Source of the DNA: an uncultured Pseudokineococcus sp.
Lineage (GTDB): Bacteria > Actinomycetota > Actinomycetes > Actinomycetales > Quadrisphaeraceae
DNA length: 64,000 bases
Assembly: GCF_947495735.1 (NCBI RefSeq)
Contig: NZ_CANMAA010000002.1
Span: forward strand, 372,001-436,000
Direction: 5' to 3'
Part shown: positions 19,404-28,258 of the stretch, in pieces
Numbering within the stretch: the stretch's first letter is position 1
Layout: each line of letters starts with the position of its first letter
Translations under genes and position numbers: made by a program
Notes under the pieces: generated by a model
Databases searched by the model: none
The model's input: only the letters and a program-made list of their open reading frames with translations
What the model was told of the DNA's origin: nothing

Positions 19404-19433
19404 AGAGTACGGACGACGGCTCGCAGGGGTCAA
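19404..19433 (-). promoter_or_regulatory. Promoter of rplU-rpmA
   Basis: On the minus strand TTGACC (-35, 19428-19433) and TACTCT (-10, 19404-19409) are separated by 18 bases, close to the housekeeping sigma consensus and rare in this GC-rich DNA. It lies 19 bases after the tenA stop. The predicted leader to the L21 start is about 150 nt and begins with an 8-bp hairpin (GGCGCACC/GGTGCGCC, 19379-19397). Confidence 0.7.
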
Positions 19434-19451
19434 ACCAGGTGCCCGGCGGGG

Positions 19452-20213
19452 TCAGAGCGGCCACCCCTCCTTCCGCGAGGCGGCGTCCCAGAACATCCAC
19501 TCGAAGCGCGTCGCCCGCACGGCGGCGGCCACGGCGGCGTCCTCGTGCGCCGGGTCGGCGGCGACCGCCTCGACGACGACGTCGGCCGCCCGGGCGGACG
19601 CCTGCTGGAAGGCCGCTTCGGCGTAGGCGGCCGTCCAGCGCGCGTAGGGGTGCTCGGCCCGGCGCGCCGCCCTCTCGGCGAGGGCCAGCCCCACCTCGGC
19701 GTACACGGTGAAGCAGGGCAGCACGGCGGCGGCGCCGACGGCGTAGGGGGCGGTGGCCGCCTGCGCCACCAGCCAGGAGGAGTAGGCCAGCGTCGTCGGC
19801 GACGGCTCGGCGGCGGGGGCGGGCGACTCGCCGGGGACGGGGGCCTCCCCCGCCGAGGAGCCCGCGCCGGCGGCGGCGAGCAGCGCGTGCCCCAGCAGGT
19901 CGGCGTGCAGGTCGCGCTCGGCGGCCACGGCGCCGGCGGCCGACCCGGCCCAGACCGCCGCGTGCGCGGGGTCGGGCGCCCGCGCGGCCAGCAGGGCCAG
20001 AGCCCGCGCGTACTCGCGCAGGTAGCACCGGTCCTGCTCCAGGTAGTGCCGGAACACCGCCGGAGGCAGGCTGCCGTCCGCCAGCGCCGCGAGGAAGGGC
20101 AGCGCGTCCACGGCCTCGCGCACCGGTGCCGACTCCCGCTCCACGCGCGCCCGGAAGCCCTCGCCCCGCTCGTCGGCCGCGGCGCTCCCGGCTCCTCCCG
20201 GCCCCGGGCTCAC
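19452..20213 (-). CDS. tenA: TenA-family thiaminase II
   Basis: A 253-aa all-helical TenA protein that hydrolyses amino-HMP in pyrimidine salvage for thiamine. It has FLAALADGSLPPAVFRHYLEQDRCYLREYARALALL near the start, the nucleophile cysteine in AAAVLPCFTVYAEVGLAL, and the C-terminal acidic/aromatic motif RFEWMFWDAASRKEGWPL. A roughly 25-residue Ala/Pro-rich insert (GAGSSAGEAPVPGESPAP) makes it longer than typical TenA (about 220). The GTG overlaps the thiD stop (GTGA). Operon membership behind a TPP riboswitch supports the salvage role. Confidence 0.92.
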   Translation of the reverse strand: MSPGPGGAGSAAADERGEGFRARVERESAPVREAVDALPFLAALADGSLPPAVFRHYLEQDRCYLREYARALALLAARAPDPAHAAVWAGSAAGAVAAERDLHADLLGHALLAAAGAGSSAGEAPVPGESPAPAAEPSPTTLAYSSWLVAQAATAPYAVGAAAVLPCFTVYAEVGLALAERAARRAEHPYARWTAAYAEAAFQQASARAADVVVEAVAADPAHEDAAVAAAVRATRFEWMFWDAASRKEGWPL

Positions 20214-21097
20214 GCCGGCCCCCCCGCGGTCACCGGGTCGCCGGTCGCGGCGTCCCACCACCCCGCGTGGTGGTGGACCGGTCCGTGGCCGGCGCCCGAG
20301 CGCGCGGCCCGGCCCACGCCGAGCCGCTCCCCCTCGGCGATGGCCCGGACCAGGTGGTCGCGGGCCCCGGTGACGGTCTCGAGCCACCCCTGGCGCCGGG
20401 GTCGCAGGGCCGCGCACGCGGCGGAGAGCACGCAGCCCGTGCCGTGCGTGGCGCGCGAGCGCAGCCGGGCGCCCACCAGGTGGTGCACCGCAGCGCCCCC
20501 GCCCTCCTCGGGCAGGGCGAGGACGTCGACGACGTCGCCCCCGCCGTCCGGCCCCGGCGGCGCGTGCCCGCCCTTGAGCAGCACCCCCCGGGCGCCGAGC
20601 GCCAGCAGGGCCCGCGCCTGGTCGGCCATCTCCTCCGGGTCGCGGGCCTGCGCGGCGCCGAGCAGGACGGCCGCCTCCGGCAGGTTCGGCGTGAGCAGGT
20701 CCGCCAGCGGGAGCAGCTGGTCGCGGACGGCCTCCACGGCGTCCTCCGCGAGGAGCCGGTCCCCGCTGGTGGCCACCATGACGGGGTCCACGACGAGGAC
20801 GGGCAGGGGGCGCCGGGCCAGCACGTCGGCGACGGCGGCGACGACGTCCGCGCTGCCGAGCATCCCCGTCTTGGCGGCGTCGACCTCGACGTCGTCGAGG
20901 AGCACCTCGAGCTGCTGGGTGACGAAGGCCGCGGGCACGGGGTGGACGCCGGCCACGCCGGCCGTGCTCTGCGCCGTCAGCGCCGTGAGGACGGCGGTGC
21001 CGAAGGCCGACAGGGCGCCGAAGGTGGCCAGGTCGGCCTGGACGCCGGCGCCGCCGCTGGGGTCGCTGCCGGCCACGGTCAGGGCGACGACGCTCAT
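20210..21097 (-). CDS. thiD: Hydroxymethylpyrimidine/phosphomethylpyrimidine kinase
   Basis: A 295-aa ribokinase-fold kinase that phosphorylates HMP to HMP-PP. It begins ALTVAGSDPSGGAGVQADLATF. Substrate and ATP signatures follow: AAKTGMLGSADVV, VVDPVMVATSGDRLL, LLTPNLPEAAVLLG, ARGVLLKGGHAPPG and RATHGTGCVLSAACAA, which contains the GTGC anion hole and general-base region. The ATG overlaps the thiE stop (ATGA). It is the third gene of the thiM-E-D-tenA operon. Confidence 0.96.
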   Translation of the reverse strand: MSVVALTVAGSDPSGGAGVQADLATFGALSAFGTAVLTALTAQSTAGVAGVHPVPAAFVTQQLEVLLDDVEVDAAKTGMLGSADVVAAVADVLARRPLPVLVVDPVMVATSGDRLLAEDAVEAVRDQLLPLADLLTPNLPEAAVLLGAAQARDPEEMADQARALLALGARGVLLKGGHAPPGPDGGGDVVDVLALPEEGGGAAVHHLVGARLRSRATHGTGCVLSAACAALRPRRQGWLETVTGARDHLVRAIAEGERLGVGRAARSGAGHGPVHHHAGWWDAATGDPVTAGGPA

Positions 21098-21801
21098 GCC
21101 GCCGCCCCGCCCGGGACGGGGGCGTCGAGCGCGGCGGCCGCGGCCTCGGGGTCCGGCGCGGCGCACAGCGCCGACACGGCGCACGCGCCGTCCACGCCGG
21201 CGGCGCGCACCGACGGCGCGCGCACGAGGTCGACGCCGCCGATGGCGACGCACGGCAGGCCCGCCGCGTGCGAGCGCGCCGCGAGGTCGGCCAGCACCGC
21301 GAGGCCCAGCGGCGCGGTCGCCTCCGGCTTGGTGGGCGTGGCCCACACCGGACCGAGCCCGAGGTAGTCGACGACGGGCGCGCCGTCGTCCTCGCGCAGC
21401 GCCGCGGCGGCGTCCACCTCCCCCGCCGTGCCCGCGGACAGGCCGAGCACGGCGTGCGCGCCCAGCAGCCGGCGCGCCCGGCGGGGCGCGAGGTCGCCCT
21501 GGCCCACGTGGGCGCCGTCCGCCCCGCACGCGACGGCGAGCTCCACGTCGTCGTCCACCAGCACGAGCGCGCGACCCCCGACGGCCGCCACGACGGCGCG
21601 GACCAGCTCGGCGCGCTCGGCGCCGCCGCCGCCCTTCTCCCGCACCTGGACCACGCCCGCGCCACCGGCGACGGCGCGCCGCACGACGTCGACGACGCCG
21701 CGCCCCCCGCACAGCGCGGTGTCGGTCACGAGGTAGGTGCGCAGCACCGCGCCCGGGTCCTCGCGCAGCAGCGCGCGCCAGGGCCTGCGCCCGCCGCTCA
21801 C
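21094..21801 (-). CDS. thiE: Thiamine-phosphate synthase
   Basis: A 235-aa TIM-barrel enzyme that joins HMP-PP and thiazole phosphate. Visible are YLVTDTALCGGRG, GAGVVQVREKGGGGAERAEL, ALVLVDDDVELAVACGADGAHVGQ, LLGAHAVLGLSAGT, YLGLGPVWATPTKPEA and CVAIGGVD. These cover the diphosphate-binding and the thiazole-binding loops. GTG 21801 overlaps the thiM stop. Confidence 0.96.
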   Translation of the reverse strand: MSGGRRPWRALLREDPGAVLRTYLVTDTALCGGRGVVDVVRRAVAGGAGVVQVREKGGGGAERAELVRAVVAAVGGRALVLVDDDVELAVACGADGAHVGQGDLAPRRARRLLGAHAVLGLSAGTAGEVDAAAALREDDGAPVVDYLGLGPVWATPTKPEATAPLGLAVLADLAARSHAAGLPCVAIGGVDLVRAPSVRAAGVDGACAVSALCAAPDPEAAAAALDAPVPGGAAA

Positions 21802-22667
21802 GCCCCCGCGCCCGTCGCTGCGCCCGCGGGGGCGTGCTCGGCACCGACCAGCCGGGCCGCGTCGGCGCCGCCGACGCGGTCGAGCTCGTCGAGCCAGGCG
21901 ACGGCGAAGCTGCCCGGGCCGCGCGCGGCGGCGGCCGCGGCGCCCGCCGCCGCCGAGACGTGCGCGTGGGCGGCCGCCACCGCCAGCAGGGCGTCGGTGG
22001 GCGCCGCGGCGGCGTAGGCCGCCACCAGGGCGCCGAGGGCGCAGCCGAAGCCGGTGACGCGCGTCCCGAGCTCGGACCCCCCGTCGACGAGCAGGCGGCG
22101 GCCTCCGGGGGCGACCACGAGGTCCCGGACGCCGGAGACGGCGACGACGGCCCCGGAGCGGTCGGCGAGGTCGGCGGCCGCCGCGGCCGCCTCCTCCACG
22201 CCGTGCGCGGTGTCCGTGCCCCGGCCGCCCCCGCCCGCACCGGCCAGGGCCATCACCTCGGAGGCGTTGCCCCGCACGGCCACCGGCCCCAGGGTGACGA
22301 GCTCGCGCGCCAGGGCCGTCCGGTGGTCGAGGACGCCGACGGCCACGGGGTCGAGGACCCACGGGACGCCGGCCGCCCCGGCGGACGCGACGGCGCGGCG
22401 GACCGCCTCCTCCTGGACGTCGTCGACCGTCCCGAGGTTCACGAGCACCGCACCGGCGAGGCCCGCGAGCTGCGCGGCCTCCGCCGGGTGGCGGGGCATG
22501 GCGGGCGCGGCGCCCGCGGCGAGCAGCGCGTTCGCCGAGATCTGCACGACGACCTCGTTGGTCAGGCAGCAGACCAGCGGCCGGGAGGCCCGCAGCGCCT
22601 CGGTGGCCCGCGCGACCTCCTCGGCGAGGTCGGTGACGGCCCCGGGGCCGCCCGTGGGTGCGCTCAT
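21798..22667 (-). CDS. thiM: Hydroxyethylthiazole kinase
   Basis: A 289-aa ribokinase-like enzyme that phosphorylates the thiazole alcohol in thiamine salvage. It has RPLVCCLTNEVVVQISANALLAAGAAPAMP, the LVNLGTVDD region, WVLDPVAVGVLDHRT, VRGNASEVMALAG and VTGFGCALGALVAAY; the last carries the catalytic Cys region (GxGC) of the fold. It is the first gene of the operon. Its ribosome-binding site (AAGGG, 8 bases before the ATG) lies inside the 3' end of a TPP riboswitch, so control is probably translational. Confidence 0.96.
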   Translation of the reverse strand: MSAPTGGPGAVTDLAEEVARATEALRASRPLVCCLTNEVVVQISANALLAAGAAPAMPRHPAEAAQLAGLAGAVLVNLGTVDDVQEEAVRRAVASAGAAGVPWVLDPVAVGVLDHRTALARELVTLGPVAVRGNASEVMALAGAGGGGRGTDTAHGVEEAAAAAADLADRSGAVVAVSGVRDLVVAPGGRRLLVDGGSELGTRVTGFGCALGALVAAYAAAAPTDALLAVAAAHAHVSAAAGAAAAAARGPGSFAVAWLDELDRVGGADAARLVGAEHAPAGAATGAGA

Positions 22668-22671
22668 GTCG

Positions 22672-22768
22672 ACATCCCTTCGCTCGTGCTGACGAGAGCA
22701 GGTTCGACGGGTGTGATCTCAGCTCGCGGGCCCTCGGCGAGGGCGGTGCGCGAGCACCCCGTGTCGAG
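22672..22768 (-). promoter_or_regulatory. TPP riboswitch controlling thiM-thiE-thiD-tenA
   Basis: The minus strand shows the thi-box elements in order: ACGGGGTGC, a variable P3 arm, GCTGAGAT, ACACCCGT, GAACCTG, and the closing GAAGGGATG. The last overlaps the thiM Shine-Dalgarno, so TPP binding would hide it. Confidence 0.96.
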
Positions 22769-22879
22769 GGAGACCGTAGCCCGCCCCCGGGCAGGGCCGC
22801 ACCGGACGTGCGCACCGGACCGCGTGACGCGTGGCCGGGACGGACGGGCGGGCGGGCTGGACGAGCGAGGGGCTGGACG

Positions 22880-22916
22880 CACGAGGACCCCGCCGCGGTG
22901 CGGCGGGGTCCTCGTG
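22880..22916 (-). terminator. Terminator downstream of rne
   Basis: A perfect 17-bp stem (CACGAGGACCCCGCCGC and its complement) with a 3-base loop, 42 bases after the rne stop and before the TPP riboswitch. Confidence 0.8.
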
Positions 22917-22958
22917 AAAGTCGGCTCGGTCACCGGCTCCGGGGCGGCGCAGGCCCGG

Positions 22959-25900
22959 TCAGCGGCCCTCGGGCTCCGGAGCGCCGTCGCCGGACCCGCC
23001 GGAGGGCTCGTCCGCCGGGCTGACGTCCTCGGCCGGGTCAGCTCCGCCGGCCCCCTCCCGGGGGGCGAGCGCCTCCCCGAGGAGGCCCTCCTCCTCGACC
23101 GCGGACGGGGCGGGCACCTCGTCCACCGGTGCCTGCTCGTCGAGGCCCGGCTCCTGGGCCCCCACCTGCGGGGTCTCCGCCGGCGCGGCCTCCTCCGGGG
23201 CCTCGGGGGCCGGGACGTCGGCAGCCGGGGCCGGGGCCGGGGCGTCCTCGGGTGCCGCCGCGGCCTTGGAGCGCTTCCGCGGGCTCCGACGAGCCCGCTT
23301 CGCCGGTGCCTTCACCGGCTCGGTCTCCACCACCGGCTCGGCGTCGGCCGTCGTCTCGCCGACGGCCAGCGCCTCGTCGACCGGCACCTCGTCCAGCTCG
23401 GCGTCGGGGACCGACGGGGCCTCGGGGACCGCCGCGGCCTCGGGGTCCGCGAGCTCGGTGACCGGCTCGACGGGCGACTCCTCCTCGGGCGCCTGCTCGG
23501 CGGCGTCGGCGCGGACCGCCTCCACCGCCGCCTCGACGACGGCGGCCGCCGCCGCGCCGGCGGCCGCCCCGCCCTCGCCCTCGGCGGCCGCCACGGCCGC
23601 CTCGTGCTCGTGCCGCGAGGCGCGGGCGACCCGGGCGATGGCCTCGGCCACCTCGCGCGCGGAGGCGGCGCGGCGTCCCGCCTCGTCCGCGGGCTCGCCG
23701 CCCGCCTCGTCGCCGTCGTCCTCGGAGGTCGTCGCGACGTCGGCGTCGCCGGAGCCCCCGCGGCCCTTGCGGGAGCGGCGCGACCGGCCGCTGCCCTCCC
23801 CCTCGCCGTCGGAGGGCCCCTGCTCCGGCTGGCCGCCGCGGCGTCCGCCGCGACCGCTCCCGCCGTCCTCGCTGCTCGCCCTGCCCGTGAGCGGCTCGTC
23901 GTGCAGCAGCACGCCGCGGCCGCCGCAGTGCTCGCACGGCTCGCTGAAGACGTCGATCAGGCCCTGGCCGACGCGCTTGCGCGTCATCTGGACCAGGCCG
24001 AGCGAGGTGACCTCGGCGACCTGGTGCTTCGTCCGGTCGCGACCGAGGCACTCGACGAGGCGCCGGAGCACGAGGTCGCGGTTGACCTCGAGGACCATGT
24101 CGATGAAGTCGACGACGATGATCCCGCCGATGTCGCGCAGGCGGAGCTGGCGCACGACCTCCTCGGCGGCCTCGAGGTTGTTGCGGGTCACCGTCTCCTC
24201 GAGGTTGCCCCCGGCGCCGGTGAACTTGCCGGTGTTCACGTCGACGACCGTCATGGCCTCGGTGCGGTCGATCACGAGGGAGCCACCGCTCGGCAGCCAC
24301 ACCTTGCGGTCGAGCGCCTTGGCGATCTGCTCGTCGACCCGGTACGTCGCGAAGACGTCCCGGTCGTCCGAGCGCACCACCCGCTCGGCGAGGTCGGGGG
24401 CGACGCCGCCGACGTACTCGCTGACGACCGCGTACGCGTCCTCCCCCTCGACGACGAGCCGGGTGAAGTCCTCGTTGAAGACGTCGCGGACGACCTTGAC
24501 CGCCAGGTCGGGCTCGGTGGACAGCGCGCTGGGGGCGCTGACGGCGGTCGAGCGCTTCTCGATCGTGGCCCACTGCTCCTGCAGGCGCTCGACGTCGCGA
24601 CGCAGCTCCTCCTCGCTGGCGCCCTCGGCGGCGGTGCGCACGATCACGCCCGCGCTCTCGGGGACGACGGCCTTGAGGATCTTCTTGAGCCGCGTGCGCT
24701 CGGTGTCGGGCAGCTTGCGGCTGATGCCGGTCATCGAGCCGTTCGGCACGTAGACGAGGTAGCGCCCGGGCAGCGAGACCTGGCTGGTGAGCCGGGCGCC
24801 CTTGTGCCCCACCGGGTCCTTGGTCACCTGGACCAGGACCGGGTCCCCGGCCTTGAGGGCCAGCTCGATGCGGCGGGGCTGGCCCGCCAGCCCGGCGGCG
24901 TCCCAGTTGACCTCGCCGGCGTACAGGACGGCGTTGCGGCCGCGGCCGACGTCGACGAACGCGGCCTCCATGCTCGGCAGGACGTTCTGGACCTTGCCCA
25001 GGTACACGTTGCCGACCATCGAGGTCTGCGTGCGCCGGGCGACGTAGTGCTCGACGAGCACGCCGTCCTCCAGGACCGCGATCTGCGTGCGGTCGCCGCG
25101 CTCGCGCACGACCATCACGCGCTCGACGCTCTCGCGGCGGGCCAGGAACTCGGCCTCGGTGAGCACCGGGCGGCGGCGGCCGCCGTCGCGGCCGTCGCGG
25201 CGGCGCTGGCGCTTGGCCTCCAGGCGGGTCGAGCCCTTGAGGCCCGTCACCTCCTCCTCGGCGCGCCGCCGCTGGCGGTCCTCGCGGGACTCCGCGCCCG
25301 AGGAGCTCTCGGCGTCCCCGCCCCCGGAGCCGCTGCGGCGACGACGACGACGACGCCGGCTCGAGCCGCCCGAGCCCTCCTCGTCCGCCTCGTCCTCGCC
25401 GTCGGGCTGCTCGTCGCGGCCGCCGTCCTGCGCCGCGGTCTCGTCGTCCTGACCGCGGTCGCCGCGACCGGCCTCGTCGTCGGACTCCTCCCCCTCGTCG
25501 TCGGAGGAGTCGCCCGCCTGGTCCTCGCCGGCACCGGCGCGGCGCTTGCGGCCCCGGCCCCCGCGGCGACGGCGGCGGCGGCCGCCGTCCTCGTCGCTCT
25601 GGTCGTCCTCGTCGGGCGCACCGGCGGAGGAGCTCGTCTCCTCCGCCTCGTCCGCGGGAGCCGACGGCTCGACGTCCTCGGCCGCGGCGCTCCCGCCACG
25701 ACGGCGGCGCGAGCGCCCTCGGCGCTCCTGCTGGCCCAGCTCGTCCAGCGCCGCGGTGACGGCGACGCCCGGGTCCTCGCCGCTCCCGGTGCTCGAGGCG
25801 GGCGACGCCTCGGGTGCGAGCTCCTGCTCCTCGCTCCGGGCCTCGGGGGCGGAGGGCGCGGGCGTGCTGGTCGGTTGGGGCTCCGCGGGCTCCTGGACGG

Positions 25901-27047
25901 GCACCGGCGGGCCCGCCGGGCGGGACGCGGCGCGACGGCGGCGCGGCGGTGCCGCGACGGGGGCCGGGGCCTGGAAGAGCGCGGCCGGGACCGACGCCGA
26001 GGGGCGGTCCGCGGGAGCGGGCTCGTCCGCGGCGGCGGACGTCGACGCGTCCACCGCCTCGTCCTGCGCCGCACCGGTGACCGGCGCGGCGTCCGACGGG
26101 GTCTCGGCGACGACGGCCGAGGTCTCGGCGACGACGGCCTCCGCTCGCTCGGCCGCCTCGGCGGCCGGCTCCCCGGGGGCCGCGGCGGACTGCCCGGGGG
26201 CTGCCGCGAGCTCGGCCGCCAGCGCGGCCTGCGCCGCGCTGCGCTCGTCGCCCGCGGCGGTCCCGGTCTCGGTCGCGGTGGCCGCGGGGGGCGCGCCCTC
26301 ACCGGCGGCGGCACGGCGCGGGGCTCGGCGCCGACGAGTGCGCGGTGCCGGGGCCTCCTCCTGCTCCACCGCGGGGGCCTGCTCCTGAGCCTCGGGTGCG
26401 GCTGCGGCTGCGGGTGCGGGTGCGGGTGCGGGTGCCTCGGACGACGCCTCGGGCGCGGGGGCCTCCGGGGCCGCCGCGGCGGGGGCCGAGGTCGCACGGG
26501 TGGCGCGGCGGCGCGGCGCCCGGCGGGCGGGCGCCGGGGCGGCCTCTCCGGTCGGCGCCTCGGGAGCGCCCCCCTCGGGCCCCTCCTGCGCCGCGAGCGC
26601 CTGGTCGGCGACGGCCCGCTCGGCCACGGCCCGGTCGGCCGCCGCCTGCTGGGCCAGCGCCTCGTCCGCCGCAGCCTGGTCGGCCGCCGCCTGCTGGGCC
26701 ACCGCCTCGTCCGCCGCAGCCTGGTCGGCAGCAGCCCGCTGGGCCAGCGCCTCGTCCGCCGCGGCCCGGTCGGCGGCGGCCTGGTCGGCGGCTGCCTGCT
26801 GGGCCAGGGCCTCGTCCGCCGCGGCCTGGTCGGCGGCGGCCTGCTGGGCCAGGGCGTCGTCCGCGGGAGCCGTGGACGCAGCCGGCTCCGGTGCCTGCGC
26901 GGGCGCCGCGACCGGGGGGCCGGCGGGGCGGGTGGCGGCTCGGCGACGTCGCGGCCGCGACGTCGGCGCGACCTGCGCCTCCCCGTCTCCTGCGCCGCTG
27001 CCCGCGCTCGTCGCGCTGCTGTCGTCCGGGATGTCGGTCGGTGCCAC
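22959..27047 (-). CDS. rne: Ribonuclease E/G with giant low-complexity arms
   Basis: A 1362-aa endoribonuclease central to mRNA decay and rRNA processing. GTG 27047 has GGAG upstream. Residues 1 to about 630 are disordered: RRRRAATRPAGPPV motifs, an Ala/Asp/Gln 15-residue repeat block, Pro/Ala/Glu stretches and Arg-rich patches that probably bind RNA. The catalytic core follows: ERVMVVRERGDRTQIAVLED, the S1-like VGNVYLGKVQNVLPSMEAAFVDVG, the RNase H-like and 5'-sensor region, the metal-binding aspartates in MTVVDVNTGKF and VVDFIDMV, and the Zn-link CEHCGGRG. The last roughly 380 residues are again acidic and low-complexity with Arg-rich islands. Mycobacterial RNase E has the same bipartite layout, but this one is longer. 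The upstream and downstream context (rplU, ndk) is conserved. Confidence 0.96.
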   Translation of the reverse strand: MAPTDIPDDSSATSAGSGAGDGEAQVAPTSRPRRRRAATRPAGPPVAAPAQAPEPAASTAPADDALAQQAAADQAAADEALAQQAAADQAAADRAAADEALAQRAAADQAAADEAVAQQAAADQAAADEALAQQAAADRAVAERAVADQALAAQEGPEGGAPEAPTGEAAPAPARRAPRRRATRATSAPAAAAPEAPAPEASSEAPAPAPAPAAAAAPEAQEQAPAVEQEEAPAPRTRRRRAPRRAAAGEGAPPAATATETGTAAGDERSAAQAALAAELAAAPGQSAAAPGEPAAEAAERAEAVVAETSAVVAETPSDAAPVTGAAQDEAVDASTSAAADEPAPADRPSASVPAALFQAPAPVAAPPRRRRAASRPAGPPVPVQEPAEPQPTSTPAPSAPEARSEEQELAPEASPASSTGSGEDPGVAVTAALDELGQQERRGRSRRRRGGSAAAEDVEPSAPADEAEETSSSAGAPDEDDQSDEDGGRRRRRRGGRGRKRRAGAGEDQAGDSSDDEGEESDDEAGRGDRGQDDETAAQDGGRDEQPDGEDEADEEGSGGSSRRRRRRRRSGSGGGDAESSSGAESREDRQRRRAEEEVTGLKGSTRLEAKRQRRRDGRDGGRRRPVLTEAEFLARRESVERVMVVRERGDRTQIAVLEDGVLVEHYVARRTQTSMVGNVYLGKVQNVLPSMEAAFVDVGRGRNAVLYAGEVNWDAAGLAGQPRRIELALKAGDPVLVQVTKDPVGHKGARLTSQVSLPGRYLVYVPNGSMTGISRKLPDTERTRLKKILKAVVPESAGVIVRTAAEGASEEELRRDVERLQEQWATIEKRSTAVSAPSALSTEPDLAVKVVRDVFNEDFTRLVVEGEDAYAVVSEYVGGVAPDLAERVVRSDDRDVFATYRVDEQIAKALDRKVWLPSGGSLVIDRTEAMTVVDVNTGKFTGAGGNLEETVTRNNLEAAEEVVRQLRLRDIGGIIVVDFIDMVLEVNRDLVLRRLVECLGRDRTKHQVAEVTSLGLVQMTRKRVGQGLIDVFSEPCEHCGGRGVLLHDEPLTGRASSEDGGSGRGGRRGGQPEQGPSDGEGEGSGRSRRSRKGRGGSGDADVATTSEDDGDEAGGEPADEAGRRAASAREVAEAIARVARASRHEHEAAVAAAEGEGGAAAGAAAAAVVEAAVEAVRADAAEQAPEEESPVEPVTELADPEAAAVPEAPSVPDAELDEVPVDEALAVGETTADAEPVVETEPVKAPAKRARRSPRKRSKAAAAPEDAPAPAPAADVPAPEAPEEAAPAETPQVGAQEPGLDEQAPVDEVPAPSAVEEEGLLGEALAPREGAGGADPAEDVSPADEPSGGSGDGAPEPEGR
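26646..26865. repeat. 45-bp in-frame tandem repeats in the rne 5' coding region
   Basis: Units begin at 26646, 26691, 26736, 26796 and 26841. Four are 45-bp-type, one is expanded by 15 bp to 60, and the last is partial. Each encodes a 15-residue Ala-rich unit built on DEALAQQAAADQAAA. Spacings stay multiples of 15, so the frame is kept. Confidence 0.9.
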
Positions 27048-27426
27048 GGGGGCGCTCCCGTTCCACGCCAGGCGACGCGCCGCACCTGCTCGCGCTGGCG
27101 GTTCGTCGTCGCCCGAGGGCGACGGAAGTCGTGGGGTGCCTCCGGGCCTCGCAGCGTGCTCGCTCTCGAGCGCGCGCAGTGGGGCTCAGACGCCGACGGC
27201 ACCTCGACCGGCGGCCAGTGGATCTGCCACGGCTACCGGGCCCTCCAGGAGCGGCCCCTGCGCCAGCCCGGTCGCACGAGGCGCTTGCGGCGGCGCGAGG
27301 TCGGACACCCCGCGGAGCGCGGTGAGGACGTCGTCGGGTCGGACGGCAGGTGCGGCGTGCCGGACGACCAGGTGGAGTATCGCACAGGGCTCCCCGTTCG
27401 CCCCCGAGGACGAGGACGCGGCGCCG
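27048..27426 (-). other. Gene-free leader region of rne (379 bases)
   Basis: No convincing coding frame is present in this stretch between the GNAT stop and the rne start. On the minus strand it probably carries the rne promoter and a long 5' leader. A hairpin CGTCGCC/GGCGACG lies at 27107-27124. A GATACT sequence near 27380 is a weak -10 candidate without a clear -35. Confidence 0.5.
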
Positions 27427-27993
27427 TCAGTCGAGCGGGTGCAGGTCCAGCGGGTGCACGAGGTCGTCGAGGCCGGCCGGCTCGTCCTCGTCGTCCCCCG
27501 GGCGCTCGAGGGGGTGCACGAGCAGCTCCTTGGCCGGGCGGAAGCCGAGGCGGCGGTAGAGCGGGGCGGCGCGCGTGCCGCCCGGGGACAGCACGACGCG
27601 CACGAGGCCGGTCTCGCGGGCGTGGCCGAGGGCCGCCTCGACCAGCGCGCTGCCGGTGCCCCCGTCGCGGTGGTCCGGGAGCACGAACAGCCCGCCGAGG
27701 TAGCCCCACGCCGTCGTCACGGGCTCGCCGGGGCGCGGCATCCGCTCGTAGCGGGTGAGGCCGACCATGCCCACGGGCAGCCGCATCCCGGCGGGAGGCT
27801 CCCCCGCACCGCCGCGGGACTCGGCCAGCCAGAACGTGCGCTGGTGCGCCTGGGCGCGGACCCAGGCCATGAAGCGGCGGCCGAAGTCGTCGTCGGAGGG
27901 CGCGGGCCCCTGCCCGGAGGCGGCCGCACGGCGCAGCAGCGCGAGCGCCGCGACGTCACCGGCGGCCTCCAGGACGGCGGGACGGATGCGCAC
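27427..27993 (-). CDS. GNAT-family N-acetyltransferase
   Basis: A 188-aa acetyl-CoA-dependent acyltransferase. After the N-terminal IRPAVLEAAGDVAALALLRRAA come WLAESRGGAGE and VGMVGLTRYERMP. The acetyl-CoA loop region is WGYLGGLFVLPDHRDGGTGSALVEAAL, a variant of the R/QxxGxG/A motif, and RAAPLYRRLGFRPAKELLVHPL is the typical C-terminal strand. The tail is acidic. It starts at GTG 27993. The substrate is unknown. It sits between ndk and rne, an insertion relative to the M. tuberculosis order. Confidence 0.88.
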   Translation of the reverse strand: MRIRPAVLEAAGDVAALALLRRAAASGQGPAPSDDDFGRRFMAWVRAQAHQRTFWLAESRGGAGEPPAGMRLPVGMVGLTRYERMPRPGEPVTTAWGYLGGLFVLPDHRDGGTGSALVEAALGHARETGLVRVVLSPGGTRAAPLYRRLGFRPAKELLVHPLERPGDDEDEPAGLDDLVHPLDLHPLD

Positions 27994-28228
27994 GGCGCTC
28001 AGGACGTGCCCCCGGACGCGCGGGGGCCGGCGGCCTCGAGGCCCGCCCCGCCGGTGACCCGCGCGCGGCCACGGGGCGGCAGCGGGCGGGAGAGGTGGTC
28101 GCGGGTCACCGCAGCGGTGTCGACGGGCGGCATGGGCACTCCCGACGAGACGGGTGCGGGGGACGCGGGCAGGCTACCCCGGCCCCTGCCCCGGGGCCCG
28201 TTCCCGGGCCCGCTCCCCGGAGCCCGTC

Positions 28229-28253
28229 GCCGGGGCGCCGGCACGGCCCCGGC
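28229..28253 (-). terminator. Hairpin after ndk
   Basis: GCCGGGGC pairs with GCCCCGGC five bases after the ndk stop. More GC palindromes follow toward 28170, and nothing coding is convincing between 27994 and 28228. Confidence 0.5.
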
Positions 28254-28258
28254 GGACG

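Noticed and set aside
18822-27758. A plus-strand open frame of about 2978 codons
   Set aside because: It lies antisense to obvious genes (rpmA, rplU, the thi operon, rne). Stop codons are simply rare in this GC-rich DNA, and its translation has no family resemblance.
27999-28133. Small ORF (about 44 codons) between the GNAT gene and ndk
   Set aside because: It has no ribosome-binding site, is Arg/Pro/Gly-biased, and sits in a run of GC palindromes. It is probably chance.
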